Of a DNA stretch of 55,498 bases, positions 17,491 through 26,097 are shown piece after piece. The notes under the pieces are model-generated. The model worked only from the letters and a program-made list of their open reading frames with translations, was not told the DNA's origin and searched no databases. This DNA is from Synergistaceae bacterium. GTDB lineage: Bacteria; Synergistota; Synergistia; Synergistales; Synergistaceae. The DNA is taken from contig JAISYM010000039.1 in assembly GCA_031269875.1 (NCBI GenBank), positions 1 to 55,498 of the forward strand, in the 5' to 3' direction. How positions within the stretch are numbered: the first letter of the stretch is position 1; the number at the start of each line of letters is the position of its first letter. The translations under genes were made by a program, and so were the position numbers.

Positions 17491-18367
17491 ATATACATTC
17501 AGGGACGCCGCGCGCCTGGTGATAAGGCATTGGGGTCTCTCGCTCCTCACGGTGCTCACTTCGATGTCGGTTTTCTACCTGATCGGGGCAAGCGTCCTCC
17601 TGGTACTCAACACGCGGCATATCGTGAATATTATGGAAGGTGAGCTCACCATACAGGCGTTTCTGGCGCCGGAAACCTCCGCGGACGTAGTGGCCAAGAA
17701 GGCGGCAGCGCTGCCGCACGTTACGAAGATCGCGATCATCACGCCTGAGATAGCTCTCGGCAGGCTTCAAGTCCGCGTCGAGCCCAGGATGCCGAACGTG
17801 CTCGGTTTTTTGGCGGACGATAACCCGCTTCCGTGGAGCATCGAAGTTTCCGTTGACAGAGCCGACGGTGTGAAGGGGGTTGCTGAGGCGCTTTCCGTGA
17901 TCGAGGGGGTGGCGGACGTCGTTTACGCGGTCGAACTCGCCCAGAAGCTGGCGAATTTTTCGCGCTTCGCCGGACAGTTTTCCGTCGTTATGCTGTTAGT
18001 CGCCATAACCGCGAGCGCGGTCGTGCTGTTCAACACGATAAGAATATCGGTCTACTCAAAAGAGGAGGAAATCGGTATAATGCTCATGGTCGGCGCGACG
18101 CCGACGTTTGTCGCTATGCCTTTTGTAATTCAGGGTATCATTCTGGGGGGGATGGGTTCGCTCGGGGCGAGCGTTCTTCTCAGTTTGAGCTATAATGGGA
18201 TTATGGCCAGGCTAAAGGATCTGTTGCCGTTTCTCCCATTTCTGGAGAGGGGTATGCTCGTCGCGAAGCTCGGCGTGATACTCGTCGGTTCCGGGGCAAC
18301 CTTGAGCCTTATCGCGAGCCTGCTTGCGGTGGAGGCGTTTACGAGAAGAGCTATGAAGCCGCTTTGA
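17477..18367 (+). CDS. ftsX: cell-division membrane protein FtsX
   Basis: The four-helix membrane partner of FtsE. Of 296 residues, a first membrane segment lies at about 24-46 (LTVLTSMSVFYLIGASVLLVL), an extracytoplasmic domain at about 48-165 (with the ITPEIALGRLQ and LPWSIEVSVDRADG segments), and three more membrane segments near 170-190, 215-240 and 263-285. ATG 17477 is chosen because GGGAGG lies 10 bases upstream; the ATG at 17450 would precede the ribosome site. It is followed 40 bases later by a secreted coiled-coil M23 protein, the expected binding partner of the FtsX loop. Confidence 0.93.
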   Translation: MGSFKYTFRDAARLVIRHWGLSLLTVLTSMSVFYLIGASVLLVLNTRHIVNIMEGELTIQAFLAPETSADVVAKKAAALPHVTKIAIITPEIALGRLQVRVEPRMPNVLGFLADDNPLPWSIEVSVDRADGVKGVAEALSVIEGVADVVYAVELAQKLANFSRFAGQFSVVMLLVAITASAVVLFNTIRISVYSKEEEIGIMLMVGATPTFVAMPFVIQGIILGGMGSLGASVLLSLSYNGIMARLKDLLPFLPFLERGMLVAKLGVILVGSGATLSLIASLLAVEAFTRRAMKPL

Positions 18368-18407
18368 CTCATCGGGCGTGCCGCTTTCTGAAAGGAGACA
18401 TGATAGG

Positions 18408-19625
18408 ATGACAGTGAGAAGAAATTTTAACGTTTGGACTCTTGTCCTTTTATTATCAGCGTTTTCAGTGGTCTTCCTTCCGCCGGCTTCTCCGGCGCTT
18501 GCCGCCGCCCCGCAGAACATGGGGGATCTGGAGAGTCAAATCAAGGCGCAGGAACAGCGCTACAAGAAAATGCAGGATCAGATAAAGGAAAGCAATCAGA
18601 AACTCAAGGCGGCAAATAAAAAAGAAGAGAAGGTAATGAAGGATATCAGCAATCTGAGCGCTGAGATAAGCAAGACGGAACAGCTTCGGACGATCGCGGT
18701 TCTTAAAAGGAATAAAATAGCCAATAAGATAGCCGAAATACTATCTCAGATCGAAAATACATCGAGCAGCATCGACGACGCAAAACAGCTACTCCGAAGC
18801 AGGGTCGTCGCGATGTACAAATATGGCGGCATCACTGAATTCAATCTCCTTCTGTCGGCAAACGGGGTACAGGACGCGCTTTCGACCTCGTATCTGTTGA
18901 GCAAGATCGCGGAGCAGGACAAGGCGCTGATCGACGATCTTTTCATCAAAAAATCGACGCTCGACAAAGCCCGGGCGGAGCTCGTGAAGCAGCAGGCCGA
19001 ACTCGACGCCCGCGACAAGGAGCTTCAGAAGAGGAAGACGACCATAGAGAAGACGACAAAGGAGCGAAACAAACTCCTGCAGCAGGTTCGCAAGGACAAG
19101 GCGCTCTTCCTTGCGGAGCAGGAGGTGCTTCTGAAGGCTTCGAAGGAACTGCAGAGCAAGGTCAATCAGTTATTGGCCGCGAAGAAAAAGATGCAGCAAC
19201 AAAACAAGGGGACGGCAACGCCGCTTTACTATAAGGGCGGGAGGCTCGCGTGGCCGCTCAGGGGCAAGATAACCAGCCCTTACGGTTCGAGGATACACCC
19301 CGTATTCAAGACCCGGACGACCCACACCGGGCTCGACATAGACGGTAACAGGGGCGATCCGGTGCGCGCCGCAGCCGACGGCGAGATCCTCTACACGGGT
19401 TGGCTGAGGGGGTACGGGCAAGTCGTCATAATCGATCACGGCGGTAACCTGACCACAGTTTACGCGCACTTGTCGGGCATCGACACCACTGAAAACGCGA
19501 AGGTCAAGGCGGGCGACGTGGTGGGCAGGGTCGGCTCTACGGGAGTAGCGACAGGCAATCATCTCCATTTCGAGGTGCGGGTAAACGGTAACACTACTGA
19601 CCCGCTAACGTACCTGAACAAATAA
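18408..19625 (+). CDS. EnvC-like murein hydrolase activator, coiled coil plus M23/LytM domain
   Basis: A secreted protein of 405 residues with a signal peptide (cleavage near SPALAAA), two long coiled-coil stretches at about 40-120 and 170-265, and a C-terminal LytM/M23 domain at about 285-400. The M23 zinc residues appear intact: HTGLDI supplies H and D, and HLHFEV supplies the HxH pair. E. coli EnvC lacks these residues and only activates amidases, so this protein may be a real endopeptidase. ATG 18408 follows AAAGGAG at 18391-18397. Its position after ftsEX supports regulation by that complex during division, as for EnvC in Proteobacteria and PcsB/CwlO in Gram-positives. Confidence 0.9.
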   Translation: MTVRRNFNVWTLVLLLSAFSVVFLPPASPALAAAPQNMGDLESQIKAQEQRYKKMQDQIKESNQKLKAANKKEEKVMKDISNLSAEISKTEQLRTIAVLKRNKIANKIAEILSQIENTSSSIDDAKQLLRSRVVAMYKYGGITEFNLLLSANGVQDALSTSYLLSKIAEQDKALIDDLFIKKSTLDKARAELVKQQAELDARDKELQKRKTTIEKTTKERNKLLQQVRKDKALFLAEQEVLLKASKELQSKVNQLLAAKKKMQQQNKGTATPLYYKGGRLAWPLRGKITSPYGSRIHPVFKTRTTHTGLDIDGNRGDPVRAAADGEILYTGWLRGYGQVVIIDHGGNLTTVYAHLSGIDTTENAKVKAGDVVGRVGSTGVATGNHLHFEVRVNGNTTDPLTYLNK

Positions 19626-19668
19626 AATTTAAGAAAATTTGGTCCAGAAAGAAGAGGCGCTTCATAAG

Positions 19669-20880
19669 TTGAAAAGATTTAAAGACATAACAATAGGAAT
19701 TATATTAGGCGCGTTTGTCACGACAGGGATCATACTATCCGGCACAGCGGACGGGGCCAGCGAGTGGTCCAGGCTGGCGCAGCTCCTTCCGTTCTCTCAG
19801 CAGAACTTGCTGGTGATGAGACAGGCGCGCTCCATCCTCGAAATGTACTTTATAGACGGTGAGAGCGGGCCTGATGAAAAGAAATTTTTCTTCGGCTCTA
19901 TGAGGGGACTCGTCTCCGCCGCTGACGATCCGTATACCAGGTTCGTCGAGCCCGAGCAGCTCTCAGAGGAGAATATGGAGATGGAGGGCGAGTACGGCGG
20001 ACTTGGGATGTATATCGGCTCCCGCGACGGCAAGCTGCTCATCATCAGCCCGATCGAGGGCACTCCGGCCGACAGAGCGGGCATCAAACCACTCGACGAG
20101 ATAGTCAAGATTGACGAAAAAATCATAATCGGCATGGATCAGAACGAGGTCGTCAAGATACTACGCGGCCCGGCCAACACCTCCGTGAAGGTTTGGGTTC
20201 GCAGAACCGGCGAGCCCGATCTCCTGTCGTTCGACTTGAAGCGCGAGGTAATCAACATCAAGACCGTGCGCGTCGAGATGATAGACAAGATCGCCTATGT
20301 GAGGCTGAACAACTTCCACCACAAGACCTCGTCCGAACTCGAGGCGGCGCTCGCGGAAGCCAAGGCGAAACACGCGGAGGGCATAATACTGGATATGCGC
20401 AACAATCCGGGCGGACTCCTGAACGTGGCTGTCGACGTGGCGTCGCAGTTCCTCGACGGCGGCCTCGTCGTAAGCATGAAGGGCAGGATCAGCCGCTTTG
20501 ACGACGCGTTGTACGCTAACGAGGGAAAAGCCACTAATTTGCCTCTGGTCGTGCTGGTGAACGAGGGAAGCGCGAGCGCGTCCGAGATCGTGGCCGGGGC
20601 GATTCAAGATCGCGGGCGGGGTCTGCTTGTCGGCATGAAGACTTACGGCAAGGGTTCCGTGCAATCGCTCTTCAATCTTCCTGACAACGCCGGCATGTAC
20701 GTGACTATCGCGCGCTACAAAACCCCTTCGGACAAGGTTATCGACCACAAGGGGCTCATGCCGGATTACAAGGTGGAGGGCGGCCCTGTCACGGACAAAT
20801 CGAAGGACGCCCAGCTTCAGAAGGCCCTTGGCGTGATGAAAAATGTTATGCTCGCGCCCAAAGCCAAAAAGACAAGTTGA
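19669..20880 (+). CDS. S41 family C-terminal processing peptidase (CtpA-like)
   Basis: A membrane-anchored or secreted serine protease of about 403 residues that trims envelope proteins. It has an N-terminal hydrophobic segment (ITIGIILGAFVTTGIILSG), a PDZ domain at about 85-165 (GEYGGLGMYIG through the ILRGP segment), and the S41 core with NEGSASASEIVAGA bearing the catalytic Ser and KTYGKGSVQ bearing the catalytic Lys. The start is uncertain: TTG 19669 (MKRFKDIT) has GAAGAGG about 12 bases upstream, while TTG 19639 has only a weak site. It follows the EnvC-like gene by 43 bases and may process division or lipoprotein partners, as Ctp proteins do elsewhere. Confidence 0.9.
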   Translation: MKRFKDITIGIILGAFVTTGIILSGTADGASEWSRLAQLLPFSQQNLLVMRQARSILEMYFIDGESGPDEKKFFFGSMRGLVSAADDPYTRFVEPEQLSEENMEMEGEYGGLGMYIGSRDGKLLIISPIEGTPADRAGIKPLDEIVKIDEKIIIGMDQNEVVKILRGPANTSVKVWVRRTGEPDLLSFDLKREVINIKTVRVEMIDKIAYVRLNNFHHKTSSELEAALAEAKAKHAEGIILDMRNNPGGLLNVAVDVASQFLDGGLVVSMKGRISRFDDALYANEGKATNLPLVVLVNEGSASASEIVAGAIQDRGRGLLVGMKTYGKGSVQSLFNLPDNAGMYVTIARYKTPSDKVIDHKGLMPDYKVEGGPVTDKSKDAQLQKALGVMKNVMLAPKAKKTS

Positions 20881-20898
20881 AAATAAGGTTCGCGCGCG

Positions 20899-21837
20899 GT
20901 GCGTTCGCGTAGGTTGCTTGTTGTTCTTTTGACCGGACTGTGCGCTCTGGCGGTCATATACGCGTTTAACGCCGGCGTAAGTGAAAGGCCGGGGCTGGAC
21001 GGCGAGTTTGGGGAACGGGATTTACAGGAAGAGGGCGTTTCGCTTTCGCGGGATATAGGGCAGCCGGCGGACCAGGCGGACGAAGCAAAAACGCCGCTGT
21101 CGCCGGACGTAACTTTGGCTGAATCAGCGGATTTAGCTCAGGTCTTAGCCATAGTGATGGATGACTGCGGTGGAAACATGGAGCTCGCCAAGCGGGTTCT
21201 GTCCCTGGATCTGCCGATTACATGGGCGATAATACCAAATCTGAGATTCAGCTCCGAAACGGCTTCACTCTTGAGCGAGTCCGGCGTTCCTTTTTTGATA
21301 CACGTACCGATGCAGGCCATTTCGGATCCCGACGGCAAGGCGGGGGATCCCAGGCAGTACTATATAGGGACCGGAATGAACGATGTCGCTGTACGGAATG
21401 CTCTCTCTCCACTGTTGGACTCCCTGCCCGGCGCCTACGGCGTCAACAACCACAGGGGCTCTAAAGCGACGGAGGACAGAGAGCTGATGGATTCGGTGAT
21501 GAGCGTCCTTTTGGAACGTGGGCTTTTCTTTATGGACAGCAACACATCCAAGCGGACGGTCGCGTATGAGGCGGCCCTGGACATGGGCCTCGCGGCCGCC
21601 AAAAACAGTCGTTTTCTTGACAACGAATCCGACCGGGCAAAGATATCCGAACAGATCGACAAAGCCGTATCGTCTGTCAAAAAGGGCAAAAAAAGCCGCC
21701 GTGTAGCAATCTGCCATCTCAGGCCGGAAACAGTCGCGGCGCTGGAGACGCTTTCCTTGGACGATATCGCAAAAAAGGGGGTTCAGCTGGTTACCTTGCC
21801 GCAATTGATGGAACTGGAGGAATTGAGCGATGAATGA
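20899..21837 (+). CDS. divergent polysaccharide deacetylase (YibQ family)
   Basis: A 312-residue secreted or membrane-anchored protein of the YibQ/DUF610 group. A signal anchor spans about 5-25, an acidic linker follows to about 75, and the divergent deacetylase domain covers 80-310 with VLAIVMDDCGGNMELAKRVL, PITWAIIPNL, LIHVPMQ and the GVNNHRGSKATED segment. These genes often sit with envC and ctpA, as here. Enzyme activity is not established for most members. The start is GTG 20899 with a weak AAGG; the end overlaps purA by eight bases (ATGAATGA), so purA translation is coupled to it. Confidence 0.85.
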   Translation: MRSRRLLVVLLTGLCALAVIYAFNAGVSERPGLDGEFGERDLQEEGVSLSRDIGQPADQADEAKTPLSPDVTLAESADLAQVLAIVMDDCGGNMELAKRVLSLDLPITWAIIPNLRFSSETASLLSESGVPFLIHVPMQAISDPDGKAGDPRQYYIGTGMNDVAVRNALSPLLDSLPGAYGVNNHRGSKATEDRELMDSVMSVLLERGLFFMDSNTSKRTVAYEAALDMGLAAAKNSRFLDNESDRAKISEQIDKAVSSVKKGKKSRRVAICHLRPETVAALETLSLDDIAKKGVQLVTLPQLMELEELSDE

Positions 21838-23125
21838 CCGAGTGAGGGTGCTTATAGGAGCACAATGGGGAGATGAGGGCAAGGGAAGGGTAGTCGACGT
21901 CTTAGCGAAGGACGTCGACGTAGTCGTAAGATTTCAGGGCGGGGCGAACGCCGGACACACAGTCGTCGTAGAGGGCAGGAAGCACGTCTTCCACATCCTG
22001 CCGTCGGGAATGCTTTATCCTGACAGGACGTGCGTCATAGGGAACGGACTCGTGATAGATCCCGAAGAGCTCAAAAAAGAGATCGGTGAACTCGACCCAA
22101 AGCCGGAGGCGATCGGCGTGAAGCTATTGATAAGCTATGCGGCGCATATCGTCATGCCTTATCATAAAAAACTCGACGCGCTCGCGGAAGAGGCCAGAAG
22201 CGCGAACGGTTCCGGTCCGATCGGAACGACCGGCAGGGGAATAGGGCCCTGTTACGTGGACAAGTATAACCGTATTGGCGTGAGGGCTGAGGACCTCGTG
22301 TCGCCGGAAATTTTGAGGAAGAAACTTCTCGCCGCCTTACAGGAAAAAAATCCCATATTCGAAAAAATATACGGCGTTCCCGGGTTTGACCTTGACGAAC
22401 TCTACGAACTCGCGCTGGGGTGGGGCAAATTCATAGAGCCGTATCTGGGAGATTCCACCCTTGAAATAGACGCCGCGATCGCTTCCGGCAAGAACATCCT
22501 CTTTGAGGGCGCGCAAGGGACGCTGCTCGACATAGACCACGGGACGTACCCGTTCGTGACGAGTTCGAGCTGCGTATCGGGGGGCGCGTCTATCGGGGGC
22601 GCTCTCGGCCCAGGGCGCTTTAACCAGGTCATCGGCGTGGTCAAGGCATACTGCACCCGCGTCGGCGAGGGGCCTTTCCCCACTGAGGAGCGGGGTGAGG
22701 TAGGGGACAAGCTCAGGAAGAACGGAGTGGAGTTCGGCGCCACGACAGGACGCCCGAGAAGATGCGGGTGGCTTGACTTAGTCGCGCTGAACTACGCCGT
22801 AAAGGTGAACGGGATAGACTCGATAGCGCTCACAAAGCTTGACGTCCTCTCCGGGATAGATGGGCTCAAGGTATGCGACGCCTATGAGATAGACGGCGTA
22901 AAATATTCCGCCTTCCCGAACTCGGCCACGATAATACAGAACGCGAAGCCCATATACAGGGAGATGCCCTCCTGGAGCGATGATATTTCGCGCTGCCGCG
23001 CGTTTGGCGACCTCCCGAAGGAAGCTCGCGACTACGTTCGCTTAATAGAGGATTCGACCTCAGTCAAGGTCAGTCTGATCGGCGTCGGCCCGGGCAGAGA
23101 GGATACGATCCAGACAGGTTTTTAA
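21830..23125 (+). CDS. purA: adenylosuccinate synthase
   Basis: PurA joins IMP and aspartate using GTP, the first committed step to AMP. The 431 residues contain the P-loop-like GAQWGDEGKGR (10-20), RFQGGANAGHTVV, the GTTGRGIGPCYVDK loop, FEGAQGTLLDIDHGTYPFVT and GATTGRPRRCGW. Length matches the family. It overlaps the YibQ gene and is followed seven bases later by rimI. It is a housekeeping gene with no irregularities. Confidence 0.97.
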   Translation: MNDRVRVLIGAQWGDEGKGRVVDVLAKDVDVVVRFQGGANAGHTVVVEGRKHVFHILPSGMLYPDRTCVIGNGLVIDPEELKKEIGELDPKPEAIGVKLLISYAAHIVMPYHKKLDALAEEARSANGSGPIGTTGRGIGPCYVDKYNRIGVRAEDLVSPEILRKKLLAALQEKNPIFEKIYGVPGFDLDELYELALGWGKFIEPYLGDSTLEIDAAIASGKNILFEGAQGTLLDIDHGTYPFVTSSSCVSGGASIGGALGPGRFNQVIGVVKAYCTRVGEGPFPTEERGEVGDKLRKNGVEFGATTGRPRRCGWLDLVALNYAVKVNGIDSIALTKLDVLSGIDGLKVCDAYEIDGVKYSAFPNSATIIQNAKPIYREMPSWSDDISRCRAFGDLPKEARDYVRLIEDSTSVKVSLIGVGPGREDTIQTGF

Positions 23126-23131
23126 AGAGCT

Positions 23132-23590
23132 TTGCGGATAGCGGATATAGACTTCTGCACTCCCAGCGATATAGACGAGCTCGCCCTGATCGAGTCACTC
23201 TGCTTCGAACAGCCGTGGGACAGACGTGTCTTAGAACATGATCTCGCCAATCTGGGAGAGGTAATATATTTAAAGGCCTTGGTCGCAGGGCGCGTCGCTG
23301 GTTACGGCGTGCTAGCACGGAACGGCGCCGCCGCCCACCTGTTGAACATAGCGGTGCGCCCTGACTGCAGGTCTCAAGGCATCGGACTTCAGCTGATGTT
23401 TTCGCTCGGAGAAATAGCGTCCGAATGGGGCTGTGGCAGGATGCGCCTTGAGGTTCGCTCCGCGAACGCGGCGGCTCGCGATTTTTACTCGAAGCTCGGC
23501 TTCGCTCATATAAAGAGGGTTCGCGGTTATTACGCCAACGGAGACGACGCGCTCGTGATGGTCGCGCGCCTGCCTATGTCGCTAAAGTGA
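23132..23590 (+). CDS. rimI: ribosomal-protein-alanine N-acetyltransferase RimI
   Basis: A GNAT-fold acetyltransferase of 152 residues, RimI type, which acetylates the N-terminus of ribosomal protein S18 and possibly others. It has the RimI pattern FEQPWDRRVLEHDL, LLNIAVRPDCRSQGIG as acetyl-CoA loop (Q/R-x-x-G-x-G/A), LEVRSANAAARDFYSKLGF and RVRGYYANGDDALVM. The start is TTG at 23132, six bases after the purA stop, with only a weak ribosome site (AAAGAG), consistent with coupling to purA. Confidence 0.88.
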   Translation: MRIADIDFCTPSDIDELALIESLCFEQPWDRRVLEHDLANLGEVIYLKALVAGRVAGYGVLARNGAAAHLLNIAVRPDCRSQGIGLQLMFSLGEIASEWGCGRMRLEVRSANAAARDFYSKLGFAHIKRVRGYYANGDDALVMVARLPMSLK

Positions 23591-23594
23591 AGGG

Positions 23595-24144
23595 GTGAAA
23601 CACGATCGAAAACCGCATCGTTATCAAGGAAGGCGATATTACAAAGGAACGCGCCGACGCCATCGTAAACGCGGCAAACGAGAGTTTGCTGGGCGGCGGG
23701 GGAGTGGACGGCGCGATACACAGGGCGGCGGGGCCCGCCCTGCTGGACGAGTGCAGAAAGCTCAGGGGATGCGGGACGGGCGACGCGAAGACGACCCGCG
23801 GATACATGCTGCCTGCAAAATGGGTGATACATACCGTAGGGCCTGTCTGGTACGGTAACAAGGACGGCGAAGAGGAACGCCTTCTCGCGTCCGCCTACAG
23901 GCGTTCTCTGGAGGAGGCGGTTCGCGTCGGTGCACGTACGGTCGCTTTTCCGGCAATCTCGACAGGCGTCTACGGTTATCCGAAGGACGAGGCCGCGAAG
24001 ACGGCCATTGAAGCGATAATGGCCTTTCTCGATGGGGATCGTGGCGGCGCGATCGACGAGGTAAGGCTGGTCTGTTTCTCCAAAGAATCTGCCGACTGTC
24101 ACATCGCGGCGCTTGCGGCATGGTCGGCATATCGAGCCTCTTAA
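23595..24144 (+). CDS. macro-domain ADP-ribose hydrolase-like protein, start out of frame
   Basis: A macro domain (O-acetyl-ADP-ribose deacetylase type) with [20 protein letters not shown], the conserved ADP-ribose loops, [17 protein letters not shown] and [13 protein letters not shown]. The domain begins properly at [13 protein letters not shown], coded from 23605, but that frame has TGA at 23596-23598 and no ATG/GTG/TTG before TTG 23686, which is inside the domain. GTG 23595, preceded by AGTGAAGGG, lies in another frame; removing one base near 23604 would read [16 protein letters not shown]. So either one extra base is present (mutation or sequencing error) or translation begins at ATC 23605, a very rare start. 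The 3' end overlaps the radical SAM gene by 25 bases. Confidence 0.8.
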
Positions 24145-25091
24145 ACCCATACGGAGATGAACGGGACGGGACGCGGTACGGACACAAGAGGCCGTCCGCG
24201 CCGGTTGTCGTGTGGCATATCACCGACCGCTGCAACCTCCGGTGCCGGCACTGTTACGCGGCGCTTCCCGCCTCCGGCCCGCCTATGGATCGTGAAGAGG
24301 CTTTGGACTTTATCGGTCTTTTGAGCGATTTAAGCCCTCCCGCGCTTTTAATGTCGGGCGGCGAGCCGCTTATGCACCCGGATTTTTTCTTATACCTCAA
24401 AGCGGCCGCCGCCGCCGGGCTCAGAATCACCGTCTCGACGAACGGCGTCCTCATTGACGACAGCGCGGCGGCCGAGATTGCCAGCTTCGGCGTTCCCTAC
24501 GTCGGGGTCAGCGTAGACGGCGTCGGTGACGTGAACGACAGTTTCAGAGGCATGGCCGGCGCTTTCCAAAGAGCGCTCGACGGCATAGAGGCGCTCGCTT
24601 CGGCCGGCTGCCGCGTCGGCCTCAGGATAACGCTCAGCCGCCCCCTTCTTCCGCATCTCGAATCGATCTTAGCCCTGGCGCTCGATCTGCCGGTCTCGCG
24701 GCTGTGCTTTTATCACTTCGTTCCTGTCGGCAGAGGCGCTCTCGATTCCGGTTTGTCCCCAGACAGAGGAGATGAAATACGAGCCGTAAACCGTATAATC
24801 CGCTGGGCTGACAGCGATGCCCGATCCGGCGGCAAGCGTCCCGCCGAGGTTTTGACAGTGGGCGACGCGTCGGATGGCGCCTTGGTTTACGACTATCTGC
24901 AGGGACAAGACCCCGTTCGGGCCGCATCCGCCCGCGAACTGCTGCTTCGTTCGGCCTCGCGCGGCGCGGGAGGGATACGCTCCGTCAGATGGGACGGCGT
25001 CCTTTTCCCGAATCAATTTTCGTGGGACAGACCGTTAGGGGAGTGGCGCGATCTTGCCTGCCTGAAATCGCGGGGAACCACCGTTGAGTAG
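24120..25091 (+). CDS. radical SAM protein, AhbC/NirJ-like
   Basis: A 323-residue radical SAM enzyme. The 4Fe-4S/SAM motif is [10 protein letters not shown] with Cys at about 38, 42 and 45, followed by [14 protein letters not shown] and [10 protein letters not shown]. It resembles the enzymes that remove or oxidise side chains on siroheme-derived tetrapyrroles (AhbC, AhbD, NirJ), which begin SLLNPY and read [14 protein letters not shown]. The C-terminus ends soon after the [14 protein letters not shown] segment and lacks the second cysteine-rich cluster of many SPASM-type relatives. It overlaps the next gene, a fused siroheme decarboxylase homologue, by eight bases, which supports a tetrapyrrole role. 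The exact reaction is uncertain. Confidence 0.75.
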   Translation: MVGISSLLNPYGDERDGTRYGHKRPSAPVVVWHITDRCNLRCRHCYAALPASGPPMDREEALDFIGLLSDLSPPALLMSGGEPLMHPDFFLYLKAAAAAGLRITVSTNGVLIDDSAAAEIASFGVPYVGVSVDGVGDVNDSFRGMAGAFQRALDGIEALASAGCRVGLRITLSRPLLPHLESILALALDLPVSRLCFYHFVPVGRGALDSGLSPDRGDEIRAVNRIIRWADSDARSGGKRPAEVLTVGDASDGALVYDYLQGQDPVRAASARELLLRSASRGAGGIRSVRWDGVLFPNQFSWDRPLGEWRDLACLKSRGTTVE

Positions 25092-26097
25092 CAGGGGCGG
25101 TCTCGCGCGAAGCGCGCAAAAACTGGCCGCCGCGCTCGAGGAGGGGCTGCCCATTTCACCCGAACCTTTCCGCAACGCGGCGAACTCGCTCGGCGTAGAT
25201 CAGGATTCCGTCGTCTCGCTCACGGAGGAACTCCTCAAAACCGGTTATTTGAGGAGTTTCGGCGTTTTCTGGAATATTCCGCCACAGTACAGGGCTTACC
25301 TCTTTGGGGCGGCCGTTGTACCGGAAAAACTCGAACGGACCGTCCTTTGGATTAACGGCATTGAAGCGGTTACGCACAACTATCAGAGGGATCACGACAT
25401 TAACCTCTGGTTCACGGCAATCTTCCGTGACGAAGCGTCCGCGCTTCGCCTCTGTGAGAAGCTCAGTAAAGAGGGGACGCCGTGCGTAGCGCTTGGAACT
25501 GTGCGGCAGATCAGGCTTCGCCCGTCGTTTGCGGGCGTCTTGACGCGGGAGAGCGCCGTACCTATAGCCGCAGCGCCGCTTCAAAATATTCAAAAGGAAA
25601 TCATAGCGATCCTCGAACGCGGCCTGAAACCAAGAAGACACCTCTTTGCCGATATCGCGCCTCTTATTGGGCTTGGGGAGCATGAGCTTTTGGATAATCT
25701 GGCGGAGTTAAAGAGACTCGGGTACTTGAGGCGCGTCGGCGCGTCGGTAAATCATTACGCCGCCGGATATCTCTCGAACAGCCTCGTAGCGTGCGACTTT
25801 ACCGGCGCGTCGCCGGATGAGGCCATCCATCGCGCCGAAATGGCCATTAGAGAGCGCCCCTGGGCGAGTCACTGCTACTTGAGGCGTGTTGTCCGCTCGA
25901 GCCTTGCCGAACCTTGGAGATTCAACCTGTTCACCATGATCCACGCTCGTAACTCCTATGAGCTGCATGAGCGTGAGAAGCTTATCGCCGAATCGCTTGC
26001 ACCCGGATCTCCGGGAAGAATAATTTCGATGCGCACCTTGATGGAGTACAAAAAAACGAGGGGGGTTTACTATGGAAAGGGCAATGAGGAGAAGTGA
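25084..26097 (+). CDS. fused siroheme decarboxylase-like protein (AhbA-AhbB, Lrp/AsnC fold)
   Basis: A 337-residue protein with two successive Lrp/AsnC-like units, each a helix-turn-helix plus ferredoxin-like domain. The first (1-170) has the siroheme-decarboxylase hallmark VTHNYQRDHDINLWFT at about 96-111. The second (175-330) has GYLRRVGASVNHYAAGYLSN and SHCYLRR with FNLFTMIHA. In Desulfovibrio and methanogens AhbA and AhbB are separate subunits that decarboxylate siroheme to didecarboxysiroheme, the first step of the alternative heme pathway; NirDL-type fusions exist. Here both halves are in one chain next to a radical SAM gene. TTG 25084 overlaps the upstream stop, with GGGGA upstream. 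It overlaps the following PPOX gene by 26 bases. Confidence 0.8.
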   Translation: MSSRGGLARSAQKLAAALEEGLPISPEPFRNAANSLGVDQDSVVSLTEELLKTGYLRSFGVFWNIPPQYRAYLFGAAVVPEKLERTVLWINGIEAVTHNYQRDHDINLWFTAIFRDEASALRLCEKLSKEGTPCVALGTVRQIRLRPSFAGVLTRESAVPIAAAPLQNIQKEIIAILERGLKPRRHLFADIAPLIGLGEHELLDNLAELKRLGYLRRVGASVNHYAAGYLSNSLVACDFTGASPDEAIHRAEMAIRERPWASHCYLRRVVRSSLAEPWRFNLFTMIHARNSYELHEREKLIAESLAPGSPGRIISMRTLMEYKKTRGVYYGKGNEEK

